Source: a bacterium (lineage in GTDB: Bacteria; Armatimonadota; UBA5829). Taken from it: 64,000 bases of DNA. The stretch spans positions 1-64,000 of the forward strand of contig JAJFVF010000011.1 of assembly GCA_021371935.1 (NCBI GenBank), written 5' to 3'. Under the pieces are notes generated by a model. The model was not told the DNA's origin, made no database searches, and saw only the letters and a program-made list of their open reading frames with translations. Below, one piece after another: positions 1 through 9,312 of this stretch. The translations under genes and the position numbers were made by a program. Within the stretch, counting starts at the first letter, position 1. Every line of letters starts with the position of its first letter.

Positions 1-173
1 GTCTCTTTTTAGTCATACAAGGTAGAGGAAACCATCTCGCTAACGTGCTCAAGGCACTCGAATCTGCTCGTCTACTCTACCAGGTGGATCATAGCGTCCT
101 ATTATCCACCATTATCTGACAGGCAAGGCAATAATACAAGAATCTGCTGTGAACCGGACATTCTAAAAGGCAG

Positions 174-1250
174 CTATCTTGCATGTTTGTTGGGTGTGTA
201 ATTACAATAAGGTTCTTCTGCCAGATAATCTCCTGTTTCCGCATATGCACGTGCTCTGCAGCCTCCACACACACGCGAAAACTCACATACCCCGCACTTG
301 CCTGTCAAAAGCGATGGGTCCCTAAGCTGTTGGAAAAGTTCAGACTCTTCCCAAATATGCTGCAATGGTTGTTCCAATACACTGCCCGCGCTCACCGGAA
401 AGTATCCACAAGGGTAGACATCGCCCTTATATGACACAAAGCAGACAGTGCTCCCGGCCAGACACCCCTTCGTCTGTGCAGAAAACGGATGTCCTTTATG
501 GCTCTTCGCTCTCGGCTCTCCACTCTCCACTCTTGATCTCTGTTTTGCGACCCTGAAATAATGCGGCGCACAGGTCGCCTTGAGGTTGATCGGTGCGGTT
601 TCGGATGAATCGTATACCCAGTTGAGCACTCTCTCATATTCATCTGCGCTTATCGTCTCGTTTTCCGGGATTTGTTTGCCGCAGCCAGTCGGCACCAGCA
701 TAAACAGATGCAACGCGCATGCTCCTTGTGATATAGCCGTATCAAGTATTTGTTGGAGCTGGTTGATGTTAGCGCGAGTGACTGATGTGTTGATCTGAAA
801 TGGCATTTCCACACTTTTAAGATGTCCGATTCCGGCGAATGCAGAATCGAATGCGCCCTCGACTCCTCTGAATGCGTCATGACAAGCCGCGTCTGCGCCG
901 TCTATGCTCACGCTCACCCTCTGGATTCCAGCTTCTTTGAGCATTTTCGCGGAGCCGGCATCCAGCATGGTTGCATTAGTAGCAAGGACCATTCGCAGTC
1001 CGAGTTTTGTGCCGTATGAAGCGATATCGTATATGTCGGGTCGAACCAGCGGTTCACCGCCGCTGAGGACAATCACAGGCTTTGCGAAATCAGCAATTGA
1101 GCACAGTAGTTCACGGCTCTGCTGAAGCGTGAGTTCATCAGATGGGCGGTTATTTGTTGCGGACGCGCGGCAGTGCCTGCATTTGAGGTTACAGGCAGAT
1201 GTAGTCTCCCAAAAGACCATTCTCAGGGTGTTTAATTGAGCAGATCGCAT
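174..1250 (-). CDS. Radical SAM/SPASM enzyme, AhbD/NirJ-like
   Basis: A 358-residue radical SAM protein. The CX3CX2C cluster motif is at Cys20, Cys24 and Cys27, followed by a GGEP motif. The C-terminal part has the SPASM-type cysteine pattern (GCLAGSTVCF, YPCGY, CGVC, VCGGC). The GCLAG/VCFVS/GDVYPCGY block is typical of AhbD (Fe-coproporphyrin to haem) and NirJ, so a tetrapyrrole side-chain role is the best guess. Peptide-modifying SPASM enzymes remain possible because no haem gene is adjacent. A basic insert of about 17 residues just before GCLAG reads like translated repeat DNA. No clear Shine-Dalgarno precedes the ATG, and an internal start at Met11 would begin at the family-typical VFWETT segment. 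Confidence 0.75.
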   Translation of the reverse strand: MRSAQLNTLRMVFWETTSACNLKCRHCRASATNNRPSDELTLQQSRELLCSIADFAKPVIVLSGGEPLVRPDIYDIASYGTKLGLRMVLATNATMLDAGSAKMLKEAGIQRVSVSIDGADAACHDAFRGVEGAFDSAFAGIGHLKSVEMPFQINTSVTRANINQLQQILDTAISQGACALHLFMLVPTGCGKQIPENETISADEYERVLNWVYDSSETAPINLKATCAPHYFRVAKQRSRVESGEPRAKSHKGHPFSAQTKGCLAGSTVCFVSYKGDVYPCGYFPVSAGSVLEQPLQHIWEESELFQQLRDPSLLTGKCGVCEFSRVCGGCRARAYAETGDYLAEEPYCNYTPNKHAR

Positions 1251-1327
1251 ATGTTCAGTTTACAACTTATGCATTGCGCAACGCAAAGGCGAAATTAAAA
1301 CTGTTCTCTACCGGCACGCTGGTTATC

Positions 1328-1352
1328 GGGAGGGCAAAGCTCCTGCTGAGCC
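1328..1352 (+). repeat. Dispersed 25-bp repeat, family A
   Basis: One copy of an intergenic element of the form GGGAGGGCGAGGCTCCTGCC plus GAGCC. Near-identical copies lie at 4053, 5825, 21217, 21290, 24515 and 37857. It contains imperfect inverted repeats and is always outside or at the edge of genes. Confidence 0.8.
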
Positions 1353-1400
1353 GAGATTTGTAGAATAATTTCCAGGACAGAACTCTCTCACGAAATGGCA

Positions 1401-1434
1401 AACAGCGGATCGGACAATGCCGATCCGCCGTTTG
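1401..1434 (-). terminator. Hairpin, probable terminator of the KGG gene
   Basis: GCGGATCGG and CCGATCCGC form a 9-bp stem around a 6-nt loop, with A/T-rich flanks that extend the pairing. It lies 50-80 bp downstream of the KGG gene. The T-tract is weak. Confidence 0.5.
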
Positions 1435-1479
1435 TCTATAGCACATTAGCTATTTGCTAAGAGCAAGAGAGTATACGGT

Positions 1480-1671
1480 TTAGGACTGACTCTTCTTCTT
1501 TCGTCCGCCGCCGTGACTTGCTTCGCCGCCTTTACGGCCTGCGACGCGCGCCTCATCGCTAGTCCACTCATGTGCCGTGCCTTTCTGATGAGCGGCACGA
1601 CCTCCTTTGCGAGCGATCTCTCTCTGCTTTTCGGGGTCCATGGAGGCAAACCCCCTAAGCCGAGTGGACAT
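1480..1671 (-). CDS. KGG-domain stress-type protein
   Basis: A 63-residue, highly charged protein with two KGG-type motifs (RKGGRAAHQKG and GRKGGEASHG), as in the KGG/YciG/GsiB family of general-stress hydrophilic proteins. It starts FASMDPEKQREIARKGG, which is the family pattern. The start at 1671 is chosen because GGAGGGAGG lies a suitable distance upstream; a longer in-frame reading would add a cysteine-rich leader not seen in the family. The family is associated with stress and desiccation responses, but its molecular function is not established. It stands alone between two intergenic stretches. Confidence 0.8.
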   Translation of the reverse strand: MSTRLRGFASMDPEKQREIARKGGRAAHQKGTAHEWTSDEARVAGRKGGEASHGGGRKKKSQS

Positions 1672-1853
1672 CCGGACACCTCCCTCCATCCCTGAACTGC
1701 AAAATACAGCCGAGCAAACCACCGAGTAGCTTTTACCCCAGCCTGATAGGTGTTAAACTGAGCAAGATTTGTTATTTTGTTCTTAGCTTGACCAGGAACT
1801 GTCGAAACTTTCTCTTTTGTTGAGGGTATTAAGTGATGGGTGATGTTTAGTCC

Positions 1854-1916
1854 GCATTATTCACAAGGAATGTGAATAATGTTCTCGGAGACCCGGAAGC
1901 GCATAATCCGGGTTAG
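1854..1916 (+). repeat. Double-hairpin repeat, family F
   Basis: Two adjacent stem-loops: CATTATTCACA with TGTGAATAATG, then ACCCGG with CCGGGT around a TATGCG-like core. Related copies are at 3931-3979 and 42492-42564. Each lies just outside a coding region. Confidence 0.7.
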
Positions 1917-1945
1917 GGGAACATGAAAATCGCCTAATCGTCTTG

Positions 1946-1951
1946 TATAAT
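1946..1951 (+). promoter_or_regulatory. Possible -10 box for the Ig-like secreted protein
   Basis: A perfect TATAAT preceded by TG, about 60 bp upstream of the chosen start at 2012. No good -35 box is visible at 17 bp. The rest of the 340-bp gap (1672-2011) holds only the family F repeat. Confidence 0.35.
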
Positions 1952-2011
1952 AGTGGCTGTGGGAGTTCGCAGCATTTTGAGGAATACATAAGTAGAGGAG
2001 CAATCGTAGAT

Positions 2012-2971
2012 ATGAAAACACAAGTTTTGGTATCAGTGGCAATAATCAGTGGTCTGTGTGCGCCTGTTTTTTCGGCGAATGCTCCAATGATGCCGCCTGC
2101 TCAAGCGCTATCGTCGAGTAAGATCAATCGTGCGCTTGTCATCGGTCCTGGAGACAGCTTGACTGCTCCCAAGAATGTCTCAGGTGCTCTGGCGCTGATC
2201 GCAAATGTGCCGCCAAACGTCAAAGCCGCCGAGGTTGAAATATTTGTTGATGAAAAGTCGGTCGGCACTGCAAACGCGAGACCATACAGAGTCGAGATCG
2301 ACACCGCGACCCTGTCAGCAGGCGAGCACATAATCAAAGCTGTTGCCAAAGACGATTCAGCCGAGCAGACCTGGTCAGCTTCGGCGAAAGTAAATGTCGG
2401 GTCCGCCTCACAGTCCTCGAATGTGCATCATGCCGCCAAGCCTGTCGAGCCGTCCGTTGAGCCGATTGTTCCTGCTGGTTCGTCCGAGCCTGTCAATCGT
2501 CCCGGCATTCCCATGGAACCGAACACCACATACACGAGTGATAAGCACGGGTTTGCGATAAACTATCCGCAGGGATGGTCTGTAAAAGACGAGACCGGCA
2601 AAATGGGCGACAAGAAGTCATCCGATAGTTTGTGGCTGGTTATCGGCATGCCGCCGGTTGTAGTAAATCTCCATTGCAAAGAACTCGCTTCTGGGACCAG
2701 TGCAGAGGTATTTGCCAGATATAATCCGTATGTGCAAAAATGGGAGCGAAGAGCAGTTGCGGGGTCTCCTGCATTTGTCACGACTGACGGCAAGCCCGAG
2801 CTTGGCCGGGTAGTGCATCGGATAATATTCATCAAAAACGGATGCGCATGGATGGCGAACTGTATCGATACGACGGGCGGCGATTCCAACAAGACCGCGA
2901 AACTGCTCGAAGATATGCTGGAGAGCATTCGCCCGACCGGTCCGCAGGTAAAGGTTGTGCCTGTCAAATAG
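2012..2971 (+). CDS. Secreted protein with bacterial Ig-like and PsbP-like domains
   Basis: A 319-residue exported protein. The N-terminus (MKTQVLVSVAIISGLCAPVF then SA-NA) is a signal peptide. Residues about 45-135 form a bacterial Ig-like domain of the type seen in multi-domain surface proteins (VEIFVDEKSVGTANARPY, then LSAGEHIIKAVAKD). A Pro/Ser/Glu-rich linker follows. The C-terminal half begins with HGFAINYPQGWSV, a start typical of PsbP-like or DUF1795-like domains. The start at 2012 was chosen over an upstream ATG because of the signal peptide and the GAGGAG upstream. Function is unknown; a cell-surface or periplasmic binding role is inferred. Confidence 0.65.
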   Translation: MKTQVLVSVAIISGLCAPVFSANAPMMPPAQALSSSKINRALVIGPGDSLTAPKNVSGALALIANVPPNVKAAEVEIFVDEKSVGTANARPYRVEIDTATLSAGEHIIKAVAKDDSAEQTWSASAKVNVGSASQSSNVHHAAKPVEPSVEPIVPAGSSEPVNRPGIPMEPNTTYTSDKHGFAINYPQGWSVKDETGKMGDKKSSDSLWLVIGMPPVVVNLHCKELASGTSAEVFARYNPYVQKWERRAVAGSPAFVTTDGKPELGRVVHRIIFIKNGCAWMANCIDTTGGDSNKTAKLLEDMLESIRPTGPQVKVVPVK

Positions 2972-3059
2972 GTTTGATAGTTTGAGCTTTGATAGTGTGA
3001 TAATCATATCACCTATCAGCATCGGACCATCCGACCACCAAACCAAAAAGGGGTAACTA

Positions 3060-3932
3060 ATGGCATTCAAATACGCAGCATCGACCGTAATGATGCCCGA
3101 ATTTCGTCCTGAGCAGGCTGCGCGTATTCTTAAGGAACTCGGTTATGATGGCGTCGAGTGGCGGGTGCATGCGTTGCCTGTGGTGCCTGAAAAGGTGCTG
3201 CAGTCCAATCTGGCGACTTTGAATATCGAGACGATAATCAAGGATGCGGCAGATATACGCAGTCTCTGTCATGATAATGGTCTGGATATAATCGGGCTGG
3301 GCACGTATTTGAGCTATAAGTTTCTCGACGAGATCGAAATGTGCATGGAAGCCGCGAAGATAATGGATTGCCCCAGCATACGTGTGTCTCCGCCTCTCTA
3401 CAGCGGCAGTTTGAACTACAACGATCTTTTCGAGGAGGCCATCGAGGGCTATGAAAAGGTCGAGGGCCTTGCAAAACAATATAAAGTGAGGGCAAACGTC
3501 GAGATTCATAACGGCAACATATGCTCCAGCGCCTCACTTGCATACAAGTTTGTATCGAATTTCGACCCGGATTATGTCGGTGTGATATATGATCCTGGTA
3601 ACATGGTCTGTGAGGGTTATGAAAACTGGCAGCTTGGTCTGGAACTGCTGGGTCCATATCTTTCACATGTGCATGTCAAGAATATGGCGTGGGTGGAGCA
3701 TAAAAAGACCGATAACGAGAGGGTGTGGAGGACGTCTGCCGCTCCGATGAACGAAGGTTTTGTGCCGTGGCGATGGGTAATGCACGTGCTCGACAAGGTC
3801 GGTTACGAGGGCTGGCTGTCTCTGGAAGATTTCTCGAACAGCGAAACGAGGGTCAAGCTTTCCGATGACATCAGGTTTCTCAAATCCATAGAGAACGACT
3901 TAGTACGCAGTATTCATGAGGAACGCAAATAA
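3060..3932 (+). CDS. Sugar phosphate isomerase/epimerase-like TIM-barrel protein
   Basis: A 290-residue protein of the xylose isomerase-like/AP endonuclease 2 family. Typical features are the opening with LKELGYDGVEWR, an EIHNGN strand with likely metal ligands, YDPGNM, LSHVHVKN, and a C-terminal GWLSLEDF. These barrels bind a divalent metal and act on sugars or inositol derivatives; the exact substrate cannot be read from the sequence. A strong AAAAAGGGG sits just before the ATG. It is separated from the previous gene by about 90 bp of word-like repeat (TTTGATAGTTTGAG...), so it may be transcribed with it. Confidence 0.8.
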   Translation: MAFKYAASTVMMPEFRPEQAARILKELGYDGVEWRVHALPVVPEKVLQSNLATLNIETIIKDAADIRSLCHDNGLDIIGLGTYLSYKFLDEIEMCMEAAKIMDCPSIRVSPPLYSGSLNYNDLFEEAIEGYEKVEGLAKQYKVRANVEIHNGNICSSASLAYKFVSNFDPDYVGVIYDPGNMVCEGYENWQLGLELLGPYLSHVHVKNMAWVEHKKTDNERVWRTSAAPMNEGFVPWRWVMHVLDKVGYEGWLSLEDFSNSETRVKLSDDIRFLKSIENDLVRSIHEERK

Positions 3933-4077
3933 TGCTCTTCGAGACCCGGTTTATGCGGTAAGTGCATAATCCGGGTTAAGCCTGTGACGAGAGTTCAGTT
4001 ATCCGGGAATTCGCGCTGATCTTCGGTGCTGTGTGAGTTTTTCTGGCATGCCGGGAGGGCGAGGCTCCTGCCGAGCC
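3931..4077 (+). repeat. Repeat cluster: family F then family A
   Basis: A family F element (ACCCGG with CCGGGT pairing, 3931-3979) is followed by a family A copy at 4053-4077. Nothing else is recognisable before the next gene except a TATAAT-like hexamer at 4139-4144. Confidence 0.65.
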
Positions 4078-4175
4078 AAATCTATTCCCGTCAAACCAAG
4101 CATTATCCCTGTGACACTTTCCGATGAGCATTTACGTATATAATATTAAACAGCCTGATTGTCCAAGGAGTAGTT

Positions 4176-4961
4176 TTGAGTTCGACCCCGCATAAGAAAA
4201 CCTCTTTATTGAGTTTGACTTTCGCACTGTTTTTGTTGATATTGTCCGGTTGTGTTTTGCATGCGGATATGGAGTGCGATTATTCAAAGCCGCCTTTATA
4301 TGACGCGATAGGAGCCACGACTCGCGACTCTTCCGAGTTGTTTAGTGTCAAAAAGAAACCATGGCATCCGCCGCACCAAGTCAAAGTCTGGACCACGAAA
4401 TACAGGAAACGCATCTACAGGGTAACACAGCTCCCGCGCTGCGAGCACATTGAGACAATCATCGCCTACAATTCACATGGCGAGACCCTTGCGCAGGCAA
4501 AGAGGAGGCTTGGGGGCATTGCTGCATGCACAGGCAGCTTTCATAATTCTCAGTCTTTTTGTCTTGCCGATTTTGTTCAGCAAGACGGCGAGATAATCTC
4601 TTCCGCAACGACGGGACGCGCGATAGTCACGATCAATCAGGACGGCATTCTCGGCATTTCGACTGACTATTGTTCGATCAAAGGCCAGTCCGGTATAAGC
4701 GCGCTCGCACTCGGCCAGCGTTTGATCCCGCTTGAGCGGGATGGTTTTTCACTGGCATTCATGAACCGGATCACAGCCCGCATGGCGATAGGTATCAACG
4801 AGAATTTTATCTTCCTGGTGCAGAGCAAGACCAGTATATGGCATCTGGCGAGGTTTATGTCGCGCAGGCTGCCGTGTAAAAAAGCGGTCAACTCAGATGG
4901 TGGCCATGTGGTGCGGGGAAAGGCGCCTGTCCACATCGTATTTCGCTGGAAGAAGCAGTAG
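4176..4961 (+). CDS. Lipoprotein with phosphodiester glycosidase-like (NAGPA) domain
   Basis: A 261-residue lipoprotein: basic N-terminus, hydrophobic run and lipobox LSGC near residue 26. The body resembles the NAGPA/phosphodiester glycosidase domain. It has a VKVWTTKY strand, GGIAACTGSFHNS (compare the family's G-G-F segment) and the closing AVNSDGGHVVRG, which matches the conserved N-x-D-G-G signature. In known relatives this domain removes sugars from phosphodiester linkages or acts on cell-wall and exopolysaccharide material. The start is TTG with AAGGAG about 6 bp upstream. It converges with the PagL-like gene, 9 bp away. Confidence 0.65.
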   Translation: MSSTPHKKTSLLSLTFALFLLILSGCVLHADMECDYSKPPLYDAIGATTRDSSELFSVKKKPWHPPHQVKVWTTKYRKRIYRVTQLPRCEHIETIIAYNSHGETLAQAKRRLGGIAACTGSFHNSQSFCLADFVQQDGEIISSATTGRAIVTINQDGILGISTDYCSIKGQSGISALALGQRLIPLERDGFSLAFMNRITARMAIGINENFIFLVQSKTSIWHLARFMSRRLPCKKAVNSDGGHVVRGKAPVHIVFRWKKQ

Positions 4962-4970
4962 AGGCTGATA

Positions 4971-5534
4971 TCAGCGGAACCACGAGTAACCTAACGCAAC
5001 GATACTGGCATTGACCCCCAGATTAGGCAGTTTGATGCCTGCATTGGATGTGTGTGAGAACACATATTCAATGGTATAAGCCGAACTTGTTTCTGTCGAG
5101 TGTTGCAAGACCAGTCCCAACTGTTCTGTAAAGTTTGTGCGTGTTCCCTGTTCGCTGATGTGGTCACCAAAGTGCAATATGCCTATGTTAAAGTCATATG
5201 CCAGTGCGGTTTGGCCTCTGACGAGGAAATATCTTCTATAGCTGCCGGTCGTCCATAAGGCCGAGTTATCATCATCACCTTCCATATTGCCGTATCCCAG
5301 GTTGACTGCAAGCTGAGTCCTTGGCGAGGTAAAGACGCCATATCTGAGCTTAATAGTGTCGAATGAGAAGCGGTCTTTTGTCGCTTCGGGGATCTTGTGG
5401 TTTTCACCGTAGCCCATAAGCAGCGAGATTTCGCGCTGGCCCCTTGTCATCGAATCGAATCTGAGAGGATCGGCATGCGTCGGGCAAATACAGACAAAAA
5501 AAGCAATGATAGAAAGACACAAGACCCTGTGCAT
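4971..5534 (-). CDS. Outer-membrane barrel protein, PagL-like acyloxyacyl hydrolase
   Basis: A 187-residue protein with a signal peptide ending near THA-DP and alternating beta-strand patterns to a terminal aromatic (GYSWFR). The C-terminal segment EYVFSHTSNAGIKLPNLGVN matches the PagL lipid A 3-O-deacylase signature, in which the His and Ser of H-x-SNA and the N-x-G-x-N are conserved. In this reading His/Ser of FSHTSNA would be the active-site pair. The start at 5534 is supported by GGAGGA upstream. Its presence points to an outer membrane. Other small barrels could share parts of this pattern. Confidence 0.6.
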   Translation of the reverse strand: MHRVLCLSIIAFFVCICPTHADPLRFDSMTRGQREISLLMGYGENHKIPEATKDRFSFDTIKLRYGVFTSPRTQLAVNLGYGNMEGDDDNSALWTTGSYRRYFLVRGQTALAYDFNIGILHFGDHISEQGTRTNFTEQLGLVLQHSTETSSAYTIEYVFSHTSNAGIKLPNLGVNASIVALGYSWFR

Positions 5535-5986
5535 TAAGCGTTCCTCCAATAGCAGCCATCCACACATATATGCTACCGACCGCATTGCCTGCAGTCAAGT
5601 ATGTAAGTGCTCACACATTTTGAAAAAACTATCGCCCCAGCATCCTGAGCTTGGTCGAAAGGTGCGGATAAGTGTAATCAACAGTATATAATTACCCGCA
5701 TGCTTCGACATTGCTCAGCATGCTCACTTTTTCATTTGTGAGCAGTTACTCAAGCAGCAGTTCATTGTAAACCGGCACAAGTTTTTTTGTGTGAACAAGT
5801 TTCTTTGCGCGAATATGATTTTTCGGGAGGGCGAAGCTCCTGCTGAGCCAATTCAATTCACCCGTTGAAACGAATCACTCTTTGTATTCGTCATACCCAA
5901 GAGGCGGCCGAGTGTGATAAAATCTTACATGGTTATCTGGCCTGTCTATAAGTGCTCAACCAATCATATAACAGGGCGGGTGAATT
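5535..5986. other. Intergenic region with repeats, no gene seen
   Basis: About 450 bp between divergent genes. It holds a CTGAGCTTGGTCGAA-type dispersed word near 5650, a GCTCAC/GTGAGC hairpin at about 5722-5743 and a family A copy at 5825-5849. The stretch before 5987 has only weak promoter-like sequence (TGATAAAAT near 5914). Confidence 0.6.
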
Positions 5987-8900
5987 TTGTTCTTCAAGAG
6001 AATAGCCCAATACATCGGGACTCTACTCCTGATTACAATATTGACGTCCGGGGCATGTTGGTCTCAAACGTCTGCAAAGAAGGCCAGGATTCTGGCTCAA
6101 CTTACCCAGGCGACTAAGGCCCAGCTTCCTGCGCGCGTCGACTCTGTCGTGAGAACGAACACCACCGAGTCATCCCAGCTTACAATAGACCTGATCGTCT
6201 ATAAGTGGATGGTCAGGCTCTCGGAGCTGCCCATAGATGTCACAAACATCAACACGGTAATACCCGCTCTTGCCAAGAAACTCAACAACCCTTCGGTCAA
6301 TGCTGCGCAGCAGTTGTTTTCCACCGTTCAGCCAATAGGTAAGCAGGCGGTTCTGAACATAACACGTGACGAGAAGACCAAAGCCCTTGAAGGCATACGA
6401 GCCGAGTTTATGAATGCAATAGACTACAAGGAGTCATATCCCACTCAGGCTGTCGACTCTCTTGTTGCGCTGGTCGAGATGTGTCAAGGTCAACATCTGG
6501 ACATCTCGGAGGCCGTCGTGCTCAAGGAGCTTGGCGATCACTATTTGTACGGCATGTCCAGATATCTTGACGCCGAGGAGTGCTACAAAACCGCTTCCCT
6601 GATATTCACATCATATAGCTGCATCCGTTCGAGCGCCATTGTCTATGATGATTACGGCTGGCTCGACTTCGAGACAGGCCGTTATTCTGCCGCAATGGAC
6701 AATTATACCCTGGCCGCTCAGCAGTGGATGCTGCTTGCCGGTCAGGATGCCAGCAGATATCGATATCGTGATCTGGCCGGACGCGAGTATATGAGGGCTG
6801 GTGATGCATCGCGAGCTGCGGGTGACACATCTGGTGCACTGCAGTTGATGACGGCGTATGGGTTGGATCAGCTCCGCACATGGGCGCATGCCACCAAGTC
6901 ATACTCCGAACTTGTTACGAATTTGATATCAGTGGCGGAGCTTTGTAAAGACCGCGGAGATATTACGAGGGCATTGAGTCTGCTGAATGAAGCCAAGTTG
7001 GCTCCTTGCGATGCCACACTCACAGCAAAGACATATGAAATGCTTTCGGAGGTATATGCCGCTGCGCGTCAGAGTTCGTATTCATCCGAGGCGATGCGCA
7101 AGCGAGAAAAGGCTTTGATTTCAGCCGCTGCGGCAGGTGAGGCCGCCATATCAGGGCTGCAGAAAGACACTCCATCCGATAAGGCGCGTCAAGCAAAAGC
7201 CGAACAAGGCGCATATGCTTATGTCGAGTTGGGCAATTACGATAAATCCGCCTCGGCCTGGAGCAGGATTGCGGATATATATTCTGCTGCCGGAATAGTT
7301 GTTCAGAGGGTAGAGTCTCTACGCAAATATGCGGATGCTTTGTATGCGCAGGGCAAGTCACAGGAAGCGATGGGAGTAAGACTTGATGCCGCCATGACAG
7401 CAAGGAAGGCAAATAAGATGTCACTGGCTGCAGATATTGTTCTATATGATATGGTACCGGCGTTCAAAGAAATGGGTGACATCAATAACGCCATAGAAGG
7501 TTTTAAGGAGCTTGTCCCCATTCTGGGAAGCTCCGGCAACCGGCGGGCATACGCAAGTGTTTTGGAGGCGCGCGGCATTCTGTTCGAGAAATATAGGCAG
7601 TATGACAAAGCGATCTCTGATTTGCAGGAAGCGCGAATCAGATATAGTTCGCAGGTAGGAGACTCATGGGCCGCATGCGATGTCTCTCTCAAACTCGCCG
7701 AAGCCCAGAGGAAGGCTGGTCGCGATAGCGATGCGCTCAGCACGCTCGAGACGAGTCTGGGAATAATTGAGTCGAACGCCGCAAATGACAGAATCGATCC
7801 CGCCATAAACTCTTTCCACAGCGACGTCATTATGAACGTCTATTGTGATCTTGCATCGTCATATGTGCTTGCGGATAGGCCCGCGGATGCCAAGACCCTG
7901 CTGCAGAAAGTGGGGCGCTACACATGGCTGCCGGAGCGCATCAACAGGATGAAGACAGACACAAATCCCAAGATTGCACAGTTTGCGCAGACACTTGATA
8001 TTATTTCCGGCGGCGGCCAGACCAATGATAACAGTATTTCAGGCGGTGAGAGATTATTGGCGGACAACTGGGCGGATTTCTGGCATGCTTGCCTGATGTT
8101 CAGGAAACAGAACCCGTTGGTATTCAATGCGCTGCCTGTCGATCCTCTCGATCTATGCAGAAAGCGCGATATGCTTCCCAGGATGGGCACGGTCGTGGAG
8201 TATATGTTCACTGATACGGCAGTGTATGTATTTATCTGCAAATATGAAAAATCCGTATGCAGACAGATTCGTGTTTCGCGGCAGGACCTGGACAAACAGA
8301 TATCCGATCTGCGTGCAGCTCTCAACAATTGCGAAGACAGCCAGAGCGCAGGCATACCGACACCGCCGATCAATGACTGGCAGTCACAGTCTTTCACTGA
8401 GATCCGCAAGCCCTTGGAGGGGCTATATAACATATTGATTGCGCCGATAAAGCAGGATATAGAAAGCGCCAAGACGCTGCATTTCGCCTTGCCGGATGAG
8501 CTTGCTGGCATTCCGATGCATGCGCTGCTGGAGCCGTCTGATCCGAATGCGGATTATGTTCCCAAGTTTCTCATCAAGGAGTATGGGGTCAGCTATCTGG
8601 GTCATGGAATGCTCGACAATCTGATTGATGAAGACAGCCGGATCGATTCAAAGTCGGACTGGCTTGCGATCTTCGTCGACCCTGACAACAACTTGCCGGG
8701 TGCTCAGGAAGAGGCCAGGACCATAAAGGCGCTGTATCTCAAAAGCGGCTGGTATGTCGGTCAGAACGCCACCAGCGCCAACTTCCTCAAGGAGGCGGGC
8801 AGGGCGAGTGTGCTGCACATTGCCGCTCACCACAAGGTCGATCCGGGCAAGTTCGAGCTTAAATTGGCATCTCAAGCCGGTTCGGACGGCAGTGTTACCA

Positions 8901-9232
8901 TAGACGAGCTTATATCGGTTACAAATCCGCATTTGAACCTTGTTGTATTATCTGCATGTGATTCAGTTGGTTCTTCCGACCCGATATCCTCAGGTCCGTC
9001 GAGTGCCGCAGAGGTATTTTCTATGGTGGGCGCGAAATCAATATTAGGCGGTTTGTGGAAGGTATCGGACAAATCCGCGTCTAGTATAATGGGCGGGTTT
9101 TACCGCGACCTTACGGATGGTGAGACCAGAATAGAGTCACTTCAATCCGCCCAACTTGCAGCCATCGACGGCAAGCAGTATGCCCATCCGTTCTATTGGG
9201 CATGCTTTGCTCTGTACGGATGTCCGTGGTAA
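5987..9232 (+). CDS. Secreted TPR-CHAT caspase-like protease
   Basis: A 1081-residue protein. It has a signal peptide (residues 1-26, ending CWS-QT), then about 600 residues of tetratricopeptide-type helical repeats (for example LKELGDHYLYGMSRYLDAEE, and AYVELGNYDKSASAWSRIA), a linker, and a C-terminal CHAT domain. The CHAT catalytic pair is visible: HIAAHH, with His948 the likely base, and LSACDS with Cys991 the nucleophile. CHAT domains are caspase/separase-fold cysteine proteases, and TPRs usually bind the trigger or substrate. Start is TTG at 5987. A sigma factor and a membrane anti-sigma factor follow directly, suggesting a regulatory protease. Substrate and trigger are unknown. Confidence 0.85.
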   Translation: MFFKRIAQYIGTLLLITILTSGACWSQTSAKKARILAQLTQATKAQLPARVDSVVRTNTTESSQLTIDLIVYKWMVRLSELPIDVTNINTVIPALAKKLNNPSVNAAQQLFSTVQPIGKQAVLNITRDEKTKALEGIRAEFMNAIDYKESYPTQAVDSLVALVEMCQGQHLDISEAVVLKELGDHYLYGMSRYLDAEECYKTASLIFTSYSCIRSSAIVYDDYGWLDFETGRYSAAMDNYTLAAQQWMLLAGQDASRYRYRDLAGREYMRAGDASRAAGDTSGALQLMTAYGLDQLRTWAHATKSYSELVTNLISVAELCKDRGDITRALSLLNEAKLAPCDATLTAKTYEMLSEVYAAARQSSYSSEAMRKREKALISAAAAGEAAISGLQKDTPSDKARQAKAEQGAYAYVELGNYDKSASAWSRIADIYSAAGIVVQRVESLRKYADALYAQGKSQEAMGVRLDAAMTARKANKMSLAADIVLYDMVPAFKEMGDINNAIEGFKELVPILGSSGNRRAYASVLEARGILFEKYRQYDKAISDLQEARIRYSSQVGDSWAACDVSLKLAEAQRKAGRDSDALSTLETSLGIIESNAANDRIDPAINSFHSDVIMNVYCDLASSYVLADRPADAKTLLQKVGRYTWLPERINRMKTDTNPKIAQFAQTLDIISGGGQTNDNSISGGERLLADNWADFWHACLMFRKQNPLVFNALPVDPLDLCRKRDMLPRMGTVVEYMFTDTAVYVFICKYEKSVCRQIRVSRQDLDKQISDLRAALNNCEDSQSAGIPTPPINDWQSQSFTEIRKPLEGLYNILIAPIKQDIESAKTLHFALPDELAGIPMHALLEPSDPNADYVPKFLIKEYGVSYLGHGMLDNLIDEDSRIDSKSDWLAIFVDPDNNLPGAQEEARTIKALYLKSGWYVGQNATSANFLKEAGRASVLHIAAHHKVDPGKFELKLASQAGSDGSVTIDELISVTNPHLNLVVLSACDSVGSSDPISSGPSSAAEVFSMVGAKSILGGLWKVSDKSASSIMGGFYRDLTDGETRIESLQSAQLAAIDGKQYAHPFYWACFALYGCPW

Positions 9233-9312
9233 AAAGAGAGTGGATAGTTGAAAGTGGAAAGCATAAAGCGATCTGTAATGGACTTTTCACTATTTCAGCC
9301 ATATGAGGTTTT

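Noticed and set aside
1-173. A tRNA or small gene at the left edge
   Set aside because: No cloverleaf or coding signal could be made out; the stretch has only a family I-like word (GAATCTGCTGTGAACC).
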